64,000 nt of DNA from Ooceraea biroi (taxonomy: Eukaryota; Arthropoda; Insecta; Hymenoptera; Formicidae), in the NCBI RefSeq assembly GCF_003672135.1, contig NC_039506.1:23468497-23532496 (forward strand), read 5' to 3'. Shown piece by piece: positions 24,001 to 35,489 of this stretch. Position 1 is the first letter of the stretch. The number at the start of each line of letters is the position of its first letter. The notes under the pieces were generated by a model. It saw only the letters and a program-made list of their open reading frames with translations, was not told the origin of the DNA and searched no databases. Both the position numbers and the translations under genes were made by a program.

Positions 24001-27000
24001 CCTTACCAGCCGACTTAAATATTTACCGGCTGAAACGTTTGCTTCGCGGCCGATTATAATGATAGGAGCGAGCGGTGCGCTTCTCTTCGTCTGCGCGCGT
24101 GCGTGCACGCGCGCGTACGCATCCGTACGCGACGCACACAGTCGAGCGGATCCTCTTAATTATGCAGGTCTGTCTCTTTTGACGAACGTGATGTAATAAC
24201 GGCGGTATCGACTGCGATGACAGAGAGAGGGGCAGTGAGAAAGAGAGCGAGCGAGAGAGAATCGATTCTTCACGGGGATTTTTCGCGGAGGCTCGTTAAG
24301 AGACACCTGACCTTAGGCGATTTTCGCGTGTCGGCCCTTTTCAAACTTCGAACAATTCATTGATCCCTCAATCGAGGCGCTTCTGAACTGATTTTCCATC
24401 ATCAGGCGAGCAGTGATAAAACTCATGACGAAATATGGTAATTTCAGCATCAAAGCGACTTATCATGCGATTCCACGCGCCATCTTCAGAGAATTGAAAT
24501 TGCCGCGATGCGATAAACGCGCATTGAGAAAAAACATGCGGACATGTTGATCCGTTGACCATTGAATCGAGTTTCGCCAAAAACCCACCAACCGCCCCTT
24601 TCTTTGTTTTACCGCGCGACCCGAGGCGCGTCGATGCACCGGGAAATCATAGCGTTCGCCGACACAATTTGCCGACAACATGCCATTTCGCTCGATACCC
24701 GTGCATTCGTCTCGATTACTCTTTCAGATCGCCCACGACGGTTGTTTCAGCGAATGACGAGGTACGGGAGAGGCCGCCGAGGCATCGGCAGCGCGCATTA
24801 TCCGAGGCAAATGCCTGCGTAGGCGAAAGTTCACCGGAAACACGCAGCCGGCGAACGATCATCGAGACGTCCGTATTATTTTTTTCTCTATTTTCTCCTC
24901 CTCTCTTTTCCCGCCAATTGCGGGTCGGCATGCGGAAAAAAGTTGTCCTCCAGTCGATCGCCGGAAGCGATCATCACCCGCGACTTATTCCCGCGTGCTC
25001 TCCTCTTTTCTTTCCCCTTCCGGCTAGTCGACACAAGGTGAATGTGCAGGGGGTGGGGAGACGGGAGGAATCCTATCGATCCTGTCGCACGGCGACGAGA
25101 CCAGCTGACAGATCTAAATTGCCGAGTAGAAGTGTGCTTTGGTAATGGCAAAAGTGCGCGCACGGGAGGAAAGTTTTCTTTTTTCTTTTTTTTTCGTCAA
25201 TGACCGTCATCGCGCGACCCGATTATCGATACGCGTTGCATTATGGACGACGCAAGGGGATGCACATTCCTCCTCCGAGCGATGAATGGCTTCGCAAAGT
25301 GCATTATGCAAATATACTCTGCAGTACGTTATCGGGTTGTTCGAGTACATAGCACTCGTCTCGAAACGAATCGTCGCCGACGATATCCGCACCTTCGTCG
25401 ACGCGTTCGTTCGATATCCAGTCATCGGGTTATCATCGTCCGCTTTCGATGCAACGGAAATCTATTTTCGACTCACGTCCCTTTTGCACCGTGCGTGGCG
25501 CTTGCGACACGAAGTAATCGTGATAAGTGTGTCGTCAATTATGCAAGGAATCAAATTGCAGCGGCGACATCACTGGCCGCCCCTGAGAAAGGTGCCGCTA
25601 ACGTTCGCATGATGGTGACAATGAGACCTGCCGCGTATCCCACGTCCAGGAATTATTCATGAGGCACTCTTTCGTCGCGGAGAACTCCGCCGGAGTATCT
25701 CTGAATCTTTATTCAGAGATACGTTATTTCCCGATGTGCACATCAAGTGAGATCGTTGGAGCATTACGTTGAAATTGAAGCTATAGAGCGCACTTTCCGC
25801 GAGTGCTTTTGTCACGGGAAATGTCGCCGAATATCTCTGGATCTCTATTTCTCGGATGATAGGTGAGATCATTGAAGCACATTGCACCTAATAAAATAAT
25901 CGAGCCTATAGAACGTTTTTCTTAAAAACGGCTTTAACGCTTTAGTTGGATAATGTTTATTTGTGAAAGAGAAAGTACAAGAAAAAAAAACGTGCATTTT
26001 TACATAATATTCTAAGATCAAATAATGATATTCTGAGAAAATATTCTACATTCAAGAATAATACTATTTTGAACACCTGTGTTCTCTTCTTTGCATCTAT
26101 TTTCACCTTTTCTACCGTTAGATTAGAATGAAAAATTCTTTGCCGACCGATTCCGCTTCACTGATTATATAATCCATACAATATTACCGACTTTAACGTA
26201 CGAGCGATATTACAAGTACTTCTAACTGAGTCACGACGAATTACGGGCTTTAATAAGCTCATTATTGTTTGCAACATTTCAAGGAAGCTGCCAATGACTC
26301 AACGAAAAGCATACGCGAGCTTTCTTGAAAATTATCATAAATATCGGTGATTCGCAAATTGGAGGTCTTTACGTGATAAGCATACATTTTCCATACACGT
26401 TATCTCCTTACGCTATACACGTGCGCACGAAACATGCGTGTAGTTAATTACCTGCACTTGAATTCTAAGCAAGCGACTAACAACGATTGAACATTAAACG
26501 GCAATACACAACGACGATATCAGGAGCCATGAACAAATATACTCGCGTGATGAAACGAAACATCTCTTATCAATAATTAATTTGAATAACGTGAAACGTT
26601 ATCGAATCCCTTTAAGTTGTCGTCATCATTCTATTAACGCGCAAATCTCGAATATTTCGTTCGGCTGGCGATGCGAGAAAGTAAAATTGCCGACGAAAAG
26701 TCGGCGCGGAAAGGGTCGATTAAATTCACATTACGCTCACCCCTCACGAGACGTGGAGAACGTAAAGTGGCTGGAGTGAGTTTCTCGGGTGCGTTTGCCA
26801 GGGCATTCTACGACTCCCTTTCGTCGTAAGCTCCATAACCGACAACTCGCGTTCCCTTAGCCTTAGCTAATTAGCGCGGGACACGCACACCCTCACGAGC
26901 AGCCTCGTGTCGGGCACGTGTCGCGACCGGAAACTCGCTTAGCGCGCGACAAACAGACCGTTTCTCATCGCGCACGCGCTTCTTCCGGTCGGGGAAACGT

Positions 27001-30000
27001 GGCGGGACGAGGCAGCTGATTAAATCGCCATTAAAACGCGTCCCTATCGAGCCCGATCAACGCTTCCTTTCACGTCCCACTTTCGTGTTTTAGGGGTTGA
27101 TTGGCCGCTTTAAGAAAACCGCCTGGGCCCGCAATTTATGGCGGGCTTTGGGTCAGCCGTGCGTTACTCGGTATTACACGTACATACGCGGGGATTTGAT
27201 TTAATATGAGTTAATATGTGAGATGCCGCACACCGAAATATTCTTGATTAACGACATCGTTGTTACCTTCAACTACTTTCAGTTACTTTCAATGAGGTGA
27301 TTTTATTTCAGGATATCCGATGTTTGATATGTAATTTGAGTTCGATTATAAATGAAAAGATATAAATACATAATGAATAAATATGTATTAAAGGTAAACT
27401 GAGTTTTGGCTCTCTTCGTAGTAATGCTATCAGAAAGCACTGCGTTCGACGAATAATTCATTGCGTTAGGTAGGTAATGTAGCAATAAATCTACGTTTCC
27501 TTCAAGGTGCGTCCTTCGCTTGAGATCTTTTTTTCTGCGAAATTATCGATAATAAGCTGCGGTGAACTATGGAGAAAATCGCGTTGTGATTACGGCTGTG
27601 CGTTCAGTATACTCGGGGATTTATGCAGTTTTGATGCACGACGCCGCACAAATGCGTTTGCCGTCTGGATTCCCTTTTTACTTTGTAGTAGCAACTCATA
27701 AGCTATCCCCGACGTTATGAGTGATTCCGTAAACTGGGTTAATCTCTTGTCATTTTGTAATCTTGTGCTGTGTTCGACAAAGATTTAATATATTCCCCGA
27801 TCAATTCTTTTCTTTTCATTTTACGTTACGTGTACAAGAGACGCAGATTATGATTCATTAACGTGTGTGTGAACGTCGTTTTATAGTAATCTCACGTTAA
27901 TACCCAAAAATTCTGTTAAATAAAATCTTTTCTGCCTCTTGAATATTAATGTGAGATTAATATACAAATATTTATAATATTAATATAATTAATATTATAA
28001 TATTCAAGAGACAGAAAAGGATTTATTTAACAAAATTTTTGAATGTTTTATAAAATACGATCCAAAGAAAAACTGTAAGTATACCGGCGATTTTGCGATA
28101 GTCGGCGATATTGCTGCTGGCTACTAACGAATTTTCCTGTTATACACGTATTATATGACGGACAAATTTCTGTTTCGTGTGATTCTATATGGCGAAAGGA
28201 AGAAAAATACGTCCGCATGTGCGTGACGGGACGCGATTTCCATACGAAATAGCCTGATGATCTGCCGATATATTTATTGTAGGTAATGTGCGTGCTCGTT
28301 CGGACCTTCCGCGCGGCACACAGACCTCGAACGAATCAAATCAGAAACTAATCTGATTGCATGCCAATCCTTTTTTCCCAGCTTACATTGTAGAAGGACA
28401 ATTGTCACTGCTATTAAATGATACGACAAAAAGCAATTTTGTAATAGCTTGATTTTTGCAGATTTAAATATGCAGATTAGAGTAGTAATATTTTAATATC
28501 CATCTCTTGCATTGATTTTACTTGATGAATACGATAAATCTTTTATATCAATAAAATCTGTAAGGAATATCTAGACACTTTCGTGGAACGATTTAGGATT
28601 CCATTTATGCGATTCTTTGTTGAGAATATTAAAACCTGGATTCATATGTTCTCTCTTCCCTCCCCATTTCCTTTTTCTATCTATTATAAAATGTACGATG
28701 GCGTGATACCGACCTGTCACGTACATGTCCTCTGCGTGATTCTTTCATATGTGAGAAGGGTTAGTCCCACGTATAGAGACGTGGGTGTGACATTCGTGGA
28801 GGCACCCCATTGAAGATGCACCCTGGGTCGCGTTTAAAAATGTGTGCGTCGTTATAAAGGCGCGGTCATAAGTGTGCAGTGTGTGTGTGTCTCTCTTTCT
28901 CTCTCTCTTCTCTTTCTGTCTGTCTGTCTCTATGCGTTTTTCGTCCATGTTGAATCAAACAAACGCGCGTTACAACGTAATCCCATTTGCACGATAACGC
29001 GCATCAAGTAAATGTGATTTTTTGTAAGTGCAATTATTTCGAATAACGCGCGTGGCTTTATTAAGCTTAATGAATCGAGCAATGCTAGCGCTATCTCGAA
29101 ATACTAATCAGATTGTATAACTCTTTTTTTTCTATGTACGCACACGTATCTTTGGAAGTGCACTCGAGCCTTAATGACGCTAATAAAATAATGCAAGACG
29201 GATGCGCAGGAAATTACGGAAATTTGCATTTTCGACGAATCTTATTCGGAAATTCAACGGATCTGTTCTGTCTTCGTTTCATGATCGTTGCACGACCTAT
29301 GTTCGAATATTTCGCCGATCACAGGACATCAACTATCTGAATAATGTACAAAGTAGTCTTGCACGGTGGCAACAAGGCGCTGTCTTCATAAATAATTCGG
29401 GTGCCATCCACCAAAGACAACTCGAGTGTGCGTCTTTTGTTCCGAGTATCGCGACGAATACCGTACACTTTGAGATGCATGACAAAGATGTATGAAAGAA
29501 TAATGACGCTAAGTTGTACGTCGGGATGAAAGGAATAACTAGATTGAAAGCTCTAGACATAGTTGTAATAATATTAAAATCATGTGTAATACAGCTATTG
29601 GAGAGAGAAATCGTTTGATATGTTATTTGATATTTTTCGGATTAACGTATCGTTAGAAAGCATTTCCGACGGAGGATGTAACATATCAACGATCGCGTCT
29701 GAACAGTTTTTTTAGGTATTGCGCTACCCTGTTATCGTGGCTATTTTTAACCATTGCTTTCGCGCCATCGTTCGGGTGTAGAGACTAAGGACAGAAGCTC
29801 GTTATCAACAATTGTAGGTATCGATCGTCTCGATAGCGATACGCTGCAGCAACATTTGGTCAAAGACCGCGGTGGAGAAAGAAGTTTACGGGAGAACACG
29901 CGCGACAAGCTGTAATTCCGAGGACAAAACTTGGGCCGCGCGAGTATACTATAGCGGCAACGTAAAAATTAGATATACAAAGTAGGGGCTTGTTATCAAG

Positions 30001-33000
30001 GATTGCAATTATCGATGCTCACGCAACACTTTGCCGAAACTTCGTCGTACGCGGTGATCTCGCTCTGTGCTTCGTCTAGTTATAAGTTAAGCGCATTTAC
30101 GCATTACCGCTCTTTACAGAAGTTTGATCACGAAGAGATCAAGAGTGCAATATAAGTAGCGCTCGTAATTCACCGGGTAATTCATCGCAATTGATCGAAT
30201 TTCATATGATTAATATCATGGAAGTAGAATCGATTGAGTGGACGACTCACCTGTGTGTATGTAGGTGTGCTTCTTCATGTCCGACTTCTGGTGAAACCTC
30301 TTGCCGCAATATTGGCAGGGATAGGGCCTCGTGTCGGAGTGGATCAGCAGATGAGTGCTGAGTGTGCTTGACCGCTTAAAAGCCTTGCCGCACTGCTTGC
30401 ACTGTCGTGACAGATAAAATAAAAATTCGAATTACTTCACGACAATCTGCCTGATAATGACGTGCAATGACGCTCGAGAGAAACTCGCTTTGCAATCGCG
30501 TTGCAAGAGGGGAACGAAAGGGAACAGACGCGCAAGACAAGGGGAGACGGAAGACGCTCGCCGGGCTCTTGCCGGGCGCCGGGACGCCGGGCACACCTGT
30601 GTTCACGAAGCGTCGCGTATTCCTTTCTCTCTCTTTCTTCCCCTCTCTCTTCTCTGGCTCATTGTCGCACGGGCGCCAGTCATCACAATGGCACCGACAC
30701 GGTGCGACTCGATGCATGTCCAAGTCCAGGCTGACAATATACATATTGCCGTCTGAATACACCAACCGCAGAATATCGTTACGCGCGCGCGAGTTCACGA
30801 GTGCAACTACGTATGATTCATGATTCACGCTGCACCGCGATCGATATGATGAAAAGCGGCGTTCTATCCTCGCGCGACGCTCGACAGGATCGCCGATCAC
30901 GAATTTTATTTGATTTCTATTCATTTATTGATCGTTTATTAATTTTTTTACTCAAGATCCAAAGATCAATCCAAAGGTTAGCCGATATCAGTTCGTCGAG
31001 AATGATGAACGTATGAATTGAATGATGTCTCCCTTCCTCTTTGATGATCTTTCGTCATGCAATGCATCAATATTTGGTAGCGCTTATGATGTTCGTTGAA
31101 GTACAATTTTTTTCATTTGTCCACTGTGTGATCGCGTTTGAAGTTACGACTCGAGCGCTCGTTTCGGTCAACAAAACGAGAACATTCGCACATGCATCTG
31201 ACATAAAGACTTCAGGATAAAGCAACGGCAGAAAATACTAAATGCCGAGAACCCTACCAGTCGACTACAATTAAAGCAACATGCTTCCTCATGTGTCGCA
31301 TCGCACCGGTCGCAATAAGGCTTCACTCCCACGTGTAACACAATTGTCATCCTTAATCGTTCCCGTCATCGTCGTCGTCCATCTGGCGAGGAGGTGTTCG
31401 CAAAACGGTTACAACGGCGGGACACAGTCGTCCCGTTCGCGGATTCGAGGGAAGGAAGATCAGGGGAAGGTGAGGAGTCCTGGTTAATAAGTACCGTCGG
31501 TGCGATTGTCGAGAGATCGCGGAGGGAAACGGCGGATCTTGGCGGAAGGAAGGTGGCCGAGACGTCGAGGCGCGGTCCGGCCATTGTCGCCGCACGAAAG
31601 CGTCTGCTTCCGGTTAAAGTTCGAAAACAAAGCCGCGAGAGTGCCGCGGGGCGAAAAGGCCTCGTCCCGTCACGGTCTCAGTCGGTTCCCCTGCAGTTTC
31701 TGCTGCTCCTTCTCGCGATCCGCGGCACTTGGAATCGCGTAATTACCGTTAATCTCTTGCGCCGCTCTTTGTGCACTCCGGACCCTTTTTCACCCGCCGC
31801 GGTATCGCACGGTCGCCGTCCGAAACATCTGTCTCGGCGGAGGTGCGGATCGTATAAAGGAGGCTGCAACTTTCCCACGGACGGACCGCGGATGTCACCG
31901 CGGGAAATACGCGAGTCACTCTCGATATCTCGAAAATGTGTCGTGATAGGGCACTCTCCTTACTTACAGTATCGGGTGCGGATGTATTGGACTTTCGAAA
32001 TTGTTTAATCATGCGTTATATGCGAGAGAAACGTATGTATCATCAAAAATAATTTCGCAAAGATTATGAATGTGTGGGTTAAAGATGAACCCGGTTATTT
32101 TTTTTAAACAAACATTCGGAAATTCTCACGCGAGTGCGATGGGTCTCTTCGATCGCAGGAACGAAATCTGATCCGAAACGATTAAGCAGCGTCGGGAATT
32201 CAACGTTTTGCGGCATCCCGGCCAGAAACCTCGTGCCACTACGTAAGTGTGTCGGTGCGTGCACGCGCACACGGCCGGGCGCGTGCGTGTGTGCGGCCCA
32301 CATATCCTAATATGTCAGGTTACGGTTCACGTGTTTGTGTGGACGTAAAACCACGAAAACGGGCTCGGGACGAGCTGAGCCGCGCCGAGCCGAGTTTCTC
32401 TACTTCCATTCAATCACATGTAATTGCGGCGAGGCCTTTTGTCGCGAGGCCCCGATATTCGTCAAACGTTTGACCCGTTTCTTCCCGTCCCCCTGCCCCC
32501 CTGATGGACGCACTTAAGGGTACTTATGCGCCCCGAAGAAATTCGTATCGCGTGACTCGGTATCGCCCGCGCCGTTGCCGCGCGATTCTTTTCTGGAACG
32601 GAACGGGAGATCGACCGGTTTTCACTCGGCGTGTACGATGAAACCCGAAGGGCCGGCCTTTACGCATTGCGTACGAGGGGGGTAACGCCGCCGCTGCCGT
32701 CACAGCGATAAAGTCGAAGACAAAGTGTTCGACACGACGACTCGTCCGTCCGGATTACTTCGTTATGTTAATTACATCGTGCTTACGTCGTAACAGATGC
32801 GTGACGCGTAACGATGATGTCTCACTCGAGCGCGAGCATTTTCCATCGACGTCTCTTCCAAGGGAGGCTGCAGCTGTTCCGAAACCGATGGAATTTCTTC
32901 TTCTAACGATCTATCGGAATTTGTAGTCTCCTCGCTTATTCAAATCTCTACGCTCGTTTGCCTAAATACGTCGCTGAAGTATGCACAGCGTTGCTTAAAT

Positions 33001-35466
33001 CAGTTGAGTCGTAAAAATCGAGAAATTGCCGTCACGAGAAACACGAAAGTACCCGGAAAGTAATATCGAAATAGGTCGCGTGGTGCAGCTACGTCAAAGT
33101 GCTTCTCCCGCACCTCCTGGCAAATATGCACGGCTTGGAGAAAAATATCGATTTTCAGAGGAATCAATGTGACCTGGTCATCAGATTGGCGAGGAGCACT
33201 TTCCCGCGGTCGCTCGTAAAAAAAAGGAAAGAGAAAAAAGGGGAACGGACGGACACAAGCTGCACATATCGATCATCGGCGACCTTTTTCGAAAGCTGTC
33301 ACATTCTGAGAAGCTCGGGTCGTAAACTATTAATCCGACCGAGAATAATGTTCCTGTCTTCGCTTATGAAAAATCACTGGCAGGCAATCTGTCTGCGAAG
33401 TATCGACCAAGAGTACGATTTACAAGAAAAACGCTAATCCTATTTTATTTTTTTCACCGATTAATTAATTTATTGGCATGAAAATCGGAATCTCATGTCT
33501 TGAACGCAGATTCTTGGAAATAGATACGATCGCATTAGAGGTGCAATGGGAAAGGACACAGAAGGATTGCTAAAACGGGACCAATTACCGTCGGCTGTTC
33601 GGGGATGTCGCGATCGAGCGATGCGAGTCGCGCGTGGAAACTGAAGCTTCTTTACGAGTCCGGGACGAGTCCGGGTCACTAATAAAAGCTCGAGTGGAGT
33701 GTTTGTCGACCTCATAAAATCGGCATCGTACGTATGAGACGGGCATGTGCAAGTGTGGACAACCGCGCGATCCACTTGTCGATGTGCCGAACATCGTGAA
33801 AGCCGCCAGGTTGAGATTTCCAAGACCGATATCAACTCGCCTTCCTCGAAAGCCTATCGGCCATCTCCCGCGTACTCACAAGAGGTCCACGTGGTCCTGA
33901 CGGGTGAAACATGTTGTTTCGCGACAACGCGTAGAATTTTTCCGAAATACTCATATTTTTTAAATACTCTTTTATTTTTAAATCACCGATTAAGAAAATT
34001 TAAGGAAATCAAGCTTCTAAGAGTTTATTAAGAAATTACGTCGTTAAGAATCACGTTTAATCGCAACGTTGAAAATCGTGATGAGTTGCGAGTCGCTCAT
34101 CGACTCTCAAACGTGAGCAACTTTGGCGGATCGGTGTCCGGCACAGCGGGCGACGTGAATGAGGATGAGGAGACACGGCGATGTATTAACACTCACTTGA
34201 AAAGTCCTTTCCGTCGAGGAGGGCGGTGTGAGCGGCGAGTGATGAATTTGCCGCGTAATTACAGGGGTCGAGGACGGACTCCTTGAGGACGGTGCTCTCG
34301 TTTCTCTGGCCTCCCTCTCGCACACCGAGCCCGGCGACCAGATTTCACTTTTCCTGCTGCCGATGTTCGACGAGACGTCGCTCGGCTTCGTGCTGAGGTT
34401 CAACGGCACCTCCTCCTCTGAAACGAGAAAAACCGCCCCGTCTATTTCGTTATTCAGGCCGAAGATCGTTCTGCTCATTTCTCAGGAAATTTTTATTAAG
34501 AATTAAGAAACTACCGATATTATAACGCGTCGCGAAAGAATTTACACGGTCGTTTTACTCGAGCGTAATTATCAAGGGCGGGGAAATTTTCTGGTTATTG
34601 CACTCTGGTATTAAAGATATTAAGCGCGTACACGGATAGGAGAGGATTAATTGATCATAATTACGTATCCGTGCAGCGAAGGCGACAGCGATAAGTGATG
34701 TTCCGCGTGACAACGTAGGCCGATCGATAGCACCTACTTACTGGTAATTGCTCGTTAGCCGGTCTACTTTTTCAAAAGGACACTTTCCGAACGCTCCGCG
34801 AGAGATCTCTCAACGGTAAATACAAGTTTAACGCGAAAATTTATCTTCTCGCCAGTCTGGTCACTCGAATCTCACCGAATTTGGCCTTTTCCGGTGTGCA
34901 CCTTCGTGGTGATCCGGGACGCGCCGGGCTGAGGGGTTCTGGATGAATGGGCGAGCAATTCGTGACTGGTGTCGTCTGTTGGGACGGGATTCTCGTAGGT
35001 GGGAGCAAAGAATGCGGCAGCAACAGGCCCACATGGCGGGCCCACCAGGCACCCCCGGACGCCCCGTATCCGGCGTACGTCAAGCCGCAACGCATGTCTG
35101 AAATAACAAAGGCAATTGCATCGAATTAAACGCGAAATTCTTAAGGGTCATCTCGATAAGAGCGAGTGGCTCGATCTTCAAGTTACCTCGCGCGGCAACA
35201 TTGGCGCTAAGCGGTAGGCTCTGCAGTCGCAGATCGTGATTGTAATTCGAGACGAGGGTGAAGGCGCTGAAACGGTCGGGGATAGGTTGACAAAAGCCCG
35301 AGGGTGCATTGGCGATGGTGCTCGAACTGCTGCCCGGTACACCCGGACTCCAAGGCGAGGACGGCAATGTGATCACGCTCGGACTGCCGGGTGGCGAGAG
35401 GGTGGCCGGGGGTGACAGGGCGCCCGCCGGAACTCCCACGGGATTGCAATGCAGTTCCGGTTTCAT
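20697..35466 (-). CDS. sens: senseless, Gfi-1 family C2H2 zinc-finger transcription factor (spliced, whole coding region)
   Basis: Five exons join into 1200 nt (399 aa and TGA) from the ATG at 35466; every junction is GT-AG and in phase. The exons are 35466-35187, 35097-34876, 34417-34197, 30401-30251 and 21022-20697. Four C2H2 fingers lie at residues 242-262, 270-290, 298-318 and 326-347. Phrases such as [40 protein letters not shown] and RKVDLRRHRE are hallmarks of Gfi-1/Senseless. The N-terminus is Pro/Ser-rich and lacks the vertebrate SNAG start (MPRSF-type). PLNLS at 172-176 resembles a CtBP-binding motif. The C-terminus is Gln-rich. In flies Senseless is a nuclear factor needed for sensory organ precursor fate: it represses through its own DNA site and co-activates with proneural bHLH proteins. 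Family assignment is secure. The paralogue senseless-2 is the alternative, and the exact start is uncertain. Confidence 0.93.
25688..25920. repeat. diverged two-copy tandem repeat, period about 137 bp, with a perfect hairpin
   Basis: The copies begin CGCCG at 25688 and at 25825. Shared blocks include TATCTCTG, GTGAGATC followed by TTG and AGCA after one mismatch each, and CTATAGA, with a deletion in copy two. Copy one carries a perfect 12-bp stem with a 4-nt loop at 25695-25722 (GTATCTCTGAAT / ATTCAGAGATAC); copy two has lost it. Confidence 0.65.
27906..28040. repeat. inverted-repeat element, 135 bp with 42-bp arms
   Basis: The arms 27906-27947 and 27999-28040 are inverted copies with about four mismatches. 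The centre is AT-rich and itself palindromic (taatatt/aatatta words). No target duplication is clear. It lies inside sens intron 5 and is probably a short non-autonomous element. Confidence 0.75.
28879..28932. repeat. compound (GT)n/(CT)n/(TCTG)n microsatellite
   Basis: GT, then CT-rich, then TCTG units in succession, inside sens intron 5. Confidence 0.9.
30251..30401 (-). CDS. sens: sens exon 5, zinc fingers 1 and 2
   Basis: The acceptor is ctgtcacgacag|TGCAAG and the donor is CACACAG|gtgagt. The 151 nt encode finger 1 (CKQCGKAF … H-X3-H) and finger 2 (CQYCGKRF … H-X3-H), joined by the unusual linker SDTRPYP that marks this family. The exon leaves in phase 1 inside the Gly codon of the HTGEKP linker. 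The exon starts exactly on the first zinc-binding cysteine and stops exactly at the linker, so it behaves as a clean two-finger module. All eight zinc ligands are present. Confidence 0.97.
30402..34196 (-). other. sens intron 4 (about 3.8 kb)
   Basis: The donor is TTTTCAA|gtgagt and the acceptor is ctgtcacgacag. Blocks at 30.5-30.7, 31.5-31.9 and 32.2-32.7 kb are CpG-rich. A full-consensus Su(H) word is at 31871-31879. Open frames here, including 204 codons on the plus strand from 31394, have no recognisable domain. Confidence 0.85.
31871..31879 (-). promoter_or_regulatory. Su(H)-type site CGTGGGAAA in sens intron 4
   Basis: It matches the full YGTGRGAAM consensus. Several such words are expected by chance in 64 kb, so this is only a candidate. 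Confidence 0.2.
34197..34417 (-). CDS. sens: sens exon 4 with CtBP-type PLNLS motif
   Basis: The acceptor tttttctcgtttcag|AGGAGG and the donor TTTTCAA|gtgagt enclose 221 nt, entering in phase 1 and leaving in phase 0. The exon opens EEEVPLNLSTKPSD. PLNLS (residues 172-176) matches the PxDLS-like class of CtBP co-repressor docking motifs; a functional role here is inferred, not shown. A Ser/Arg/Pro-rich segment follows and ends STERTFQ. The last residues FQ join directly to the first cysteine of finger 1 in exon 5, restoring the family's typical FQCKQCGK order. Confidence 0.9.
34418..34875 (-). other. sens intron 3 (458 bp)
   Basis: The donor is AAATTCG|gtgaga and the acceptor is tttttctcgtttcag. 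I see nothing else in it. Confidence 0.85.
34876..35097 (-). CDS. sens: sens exon 3 (linker region)
   Basis: The acceptor is ttgttatttcag|ACATGC and the donor is AAATTCG|gtgaga; both sides are phase 1, giving 73 whole codons plus the two split ones. The split codons are G|AC (Asp94) and G|AG (Glu168). The translation begins MRCGLTYAGYGASGG and runs into a Pro/Ser-rich stretch including IHPEPLSPARPGSP and ending CTPEKAKF. No domain is recognised. The 89-bp intron before it is short; retaining it would shift the frame and reach a stop soon after, so splicing here is required for a full protein. Confidence 0.85.
35098..35186 (-). other. sens intron 2 (89 bp)
   Basis: The donor is GCGCGAG|gtaact and the acceptor is ttgttatttcag. 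It is a typical insect short intron, not a multiple of three. Confidence 0.85.
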
Positions 35467-35489
35467 GTGCCAGGTTCGTGGTACCGCTT
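35187..35489 (-). CDS. sens: sens exon 2, first large coding exon (Pro/Ser-rich N-terminus)
   Basis: The exon opens at an acceptor with a good pyrimidine tract (…ctttctcgcgacag|AAGCGG) and closes at a GCGCGAG|gtaact donor in phase 1. The ATG at 35466 gives MKPELHCNPV. The 23 nt before it are also open in frame (reading AVPRTWH after a split codon), so translation may begin further upstream. Ninety-three codons follow the ATG, dominated by Pro, Ser and Gly (blocks such as LSPPATLSPPGSPS and SPWSPGVPGSSSS), with no recognised domain. This suits an unstructured N-terminal regulatory region. The bases just before the ATG give only a moderate start context. Confidence 0.85.

Larger units (their letters stand above)
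21023..30250 (-). other. sens intron 5 (about 9.2 kb)
   Basis: The donor is CACACAG|gtgagt and the acceptor is gtgttacag. It splits the linker between fingers 2 and 3. The reading frames inside (for example the plus-strand stretch 24555-25145) show no domain or splice logic. It holds a diverged tandem repeat with a perfect 12-bp hairpin (25688-25920), an inverted-repeat element (27906-28040) and a compound GT/CT/TCTG microsatellite (28879-28932). Regulatory elements are likely in such a long intron but cannot be assigned. Confidence 0.85.

Noticed and set aside
24555..25145. 196-codon plus-strand reading frame
   Set aside because: Arg/Ser/Pro-rich and intronic, with no domain and a competing overlapping frame.
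25864..25884. Bantam-like word TGAGATCATT
   Set aside because: Only the first ten bases fit; it lies in a diverged tandem repeat and no precursor hairpin surrounds it.
31260..31350. Zinc-finger-like phrase (HVGVKPYCDRC) on the minus strand in sens intron 4
   Set aside because: Only the linker and two cysteines resemble a finger. The rest of the finger and splice sites are missing, so it is likely coincidence.
31394..32008. 204-codon plus-strand reading frame
   Set aside because: It lies inside a sens intron on the opposite strand, is CpG-rich and Arg-rich, and has no recognisable family.
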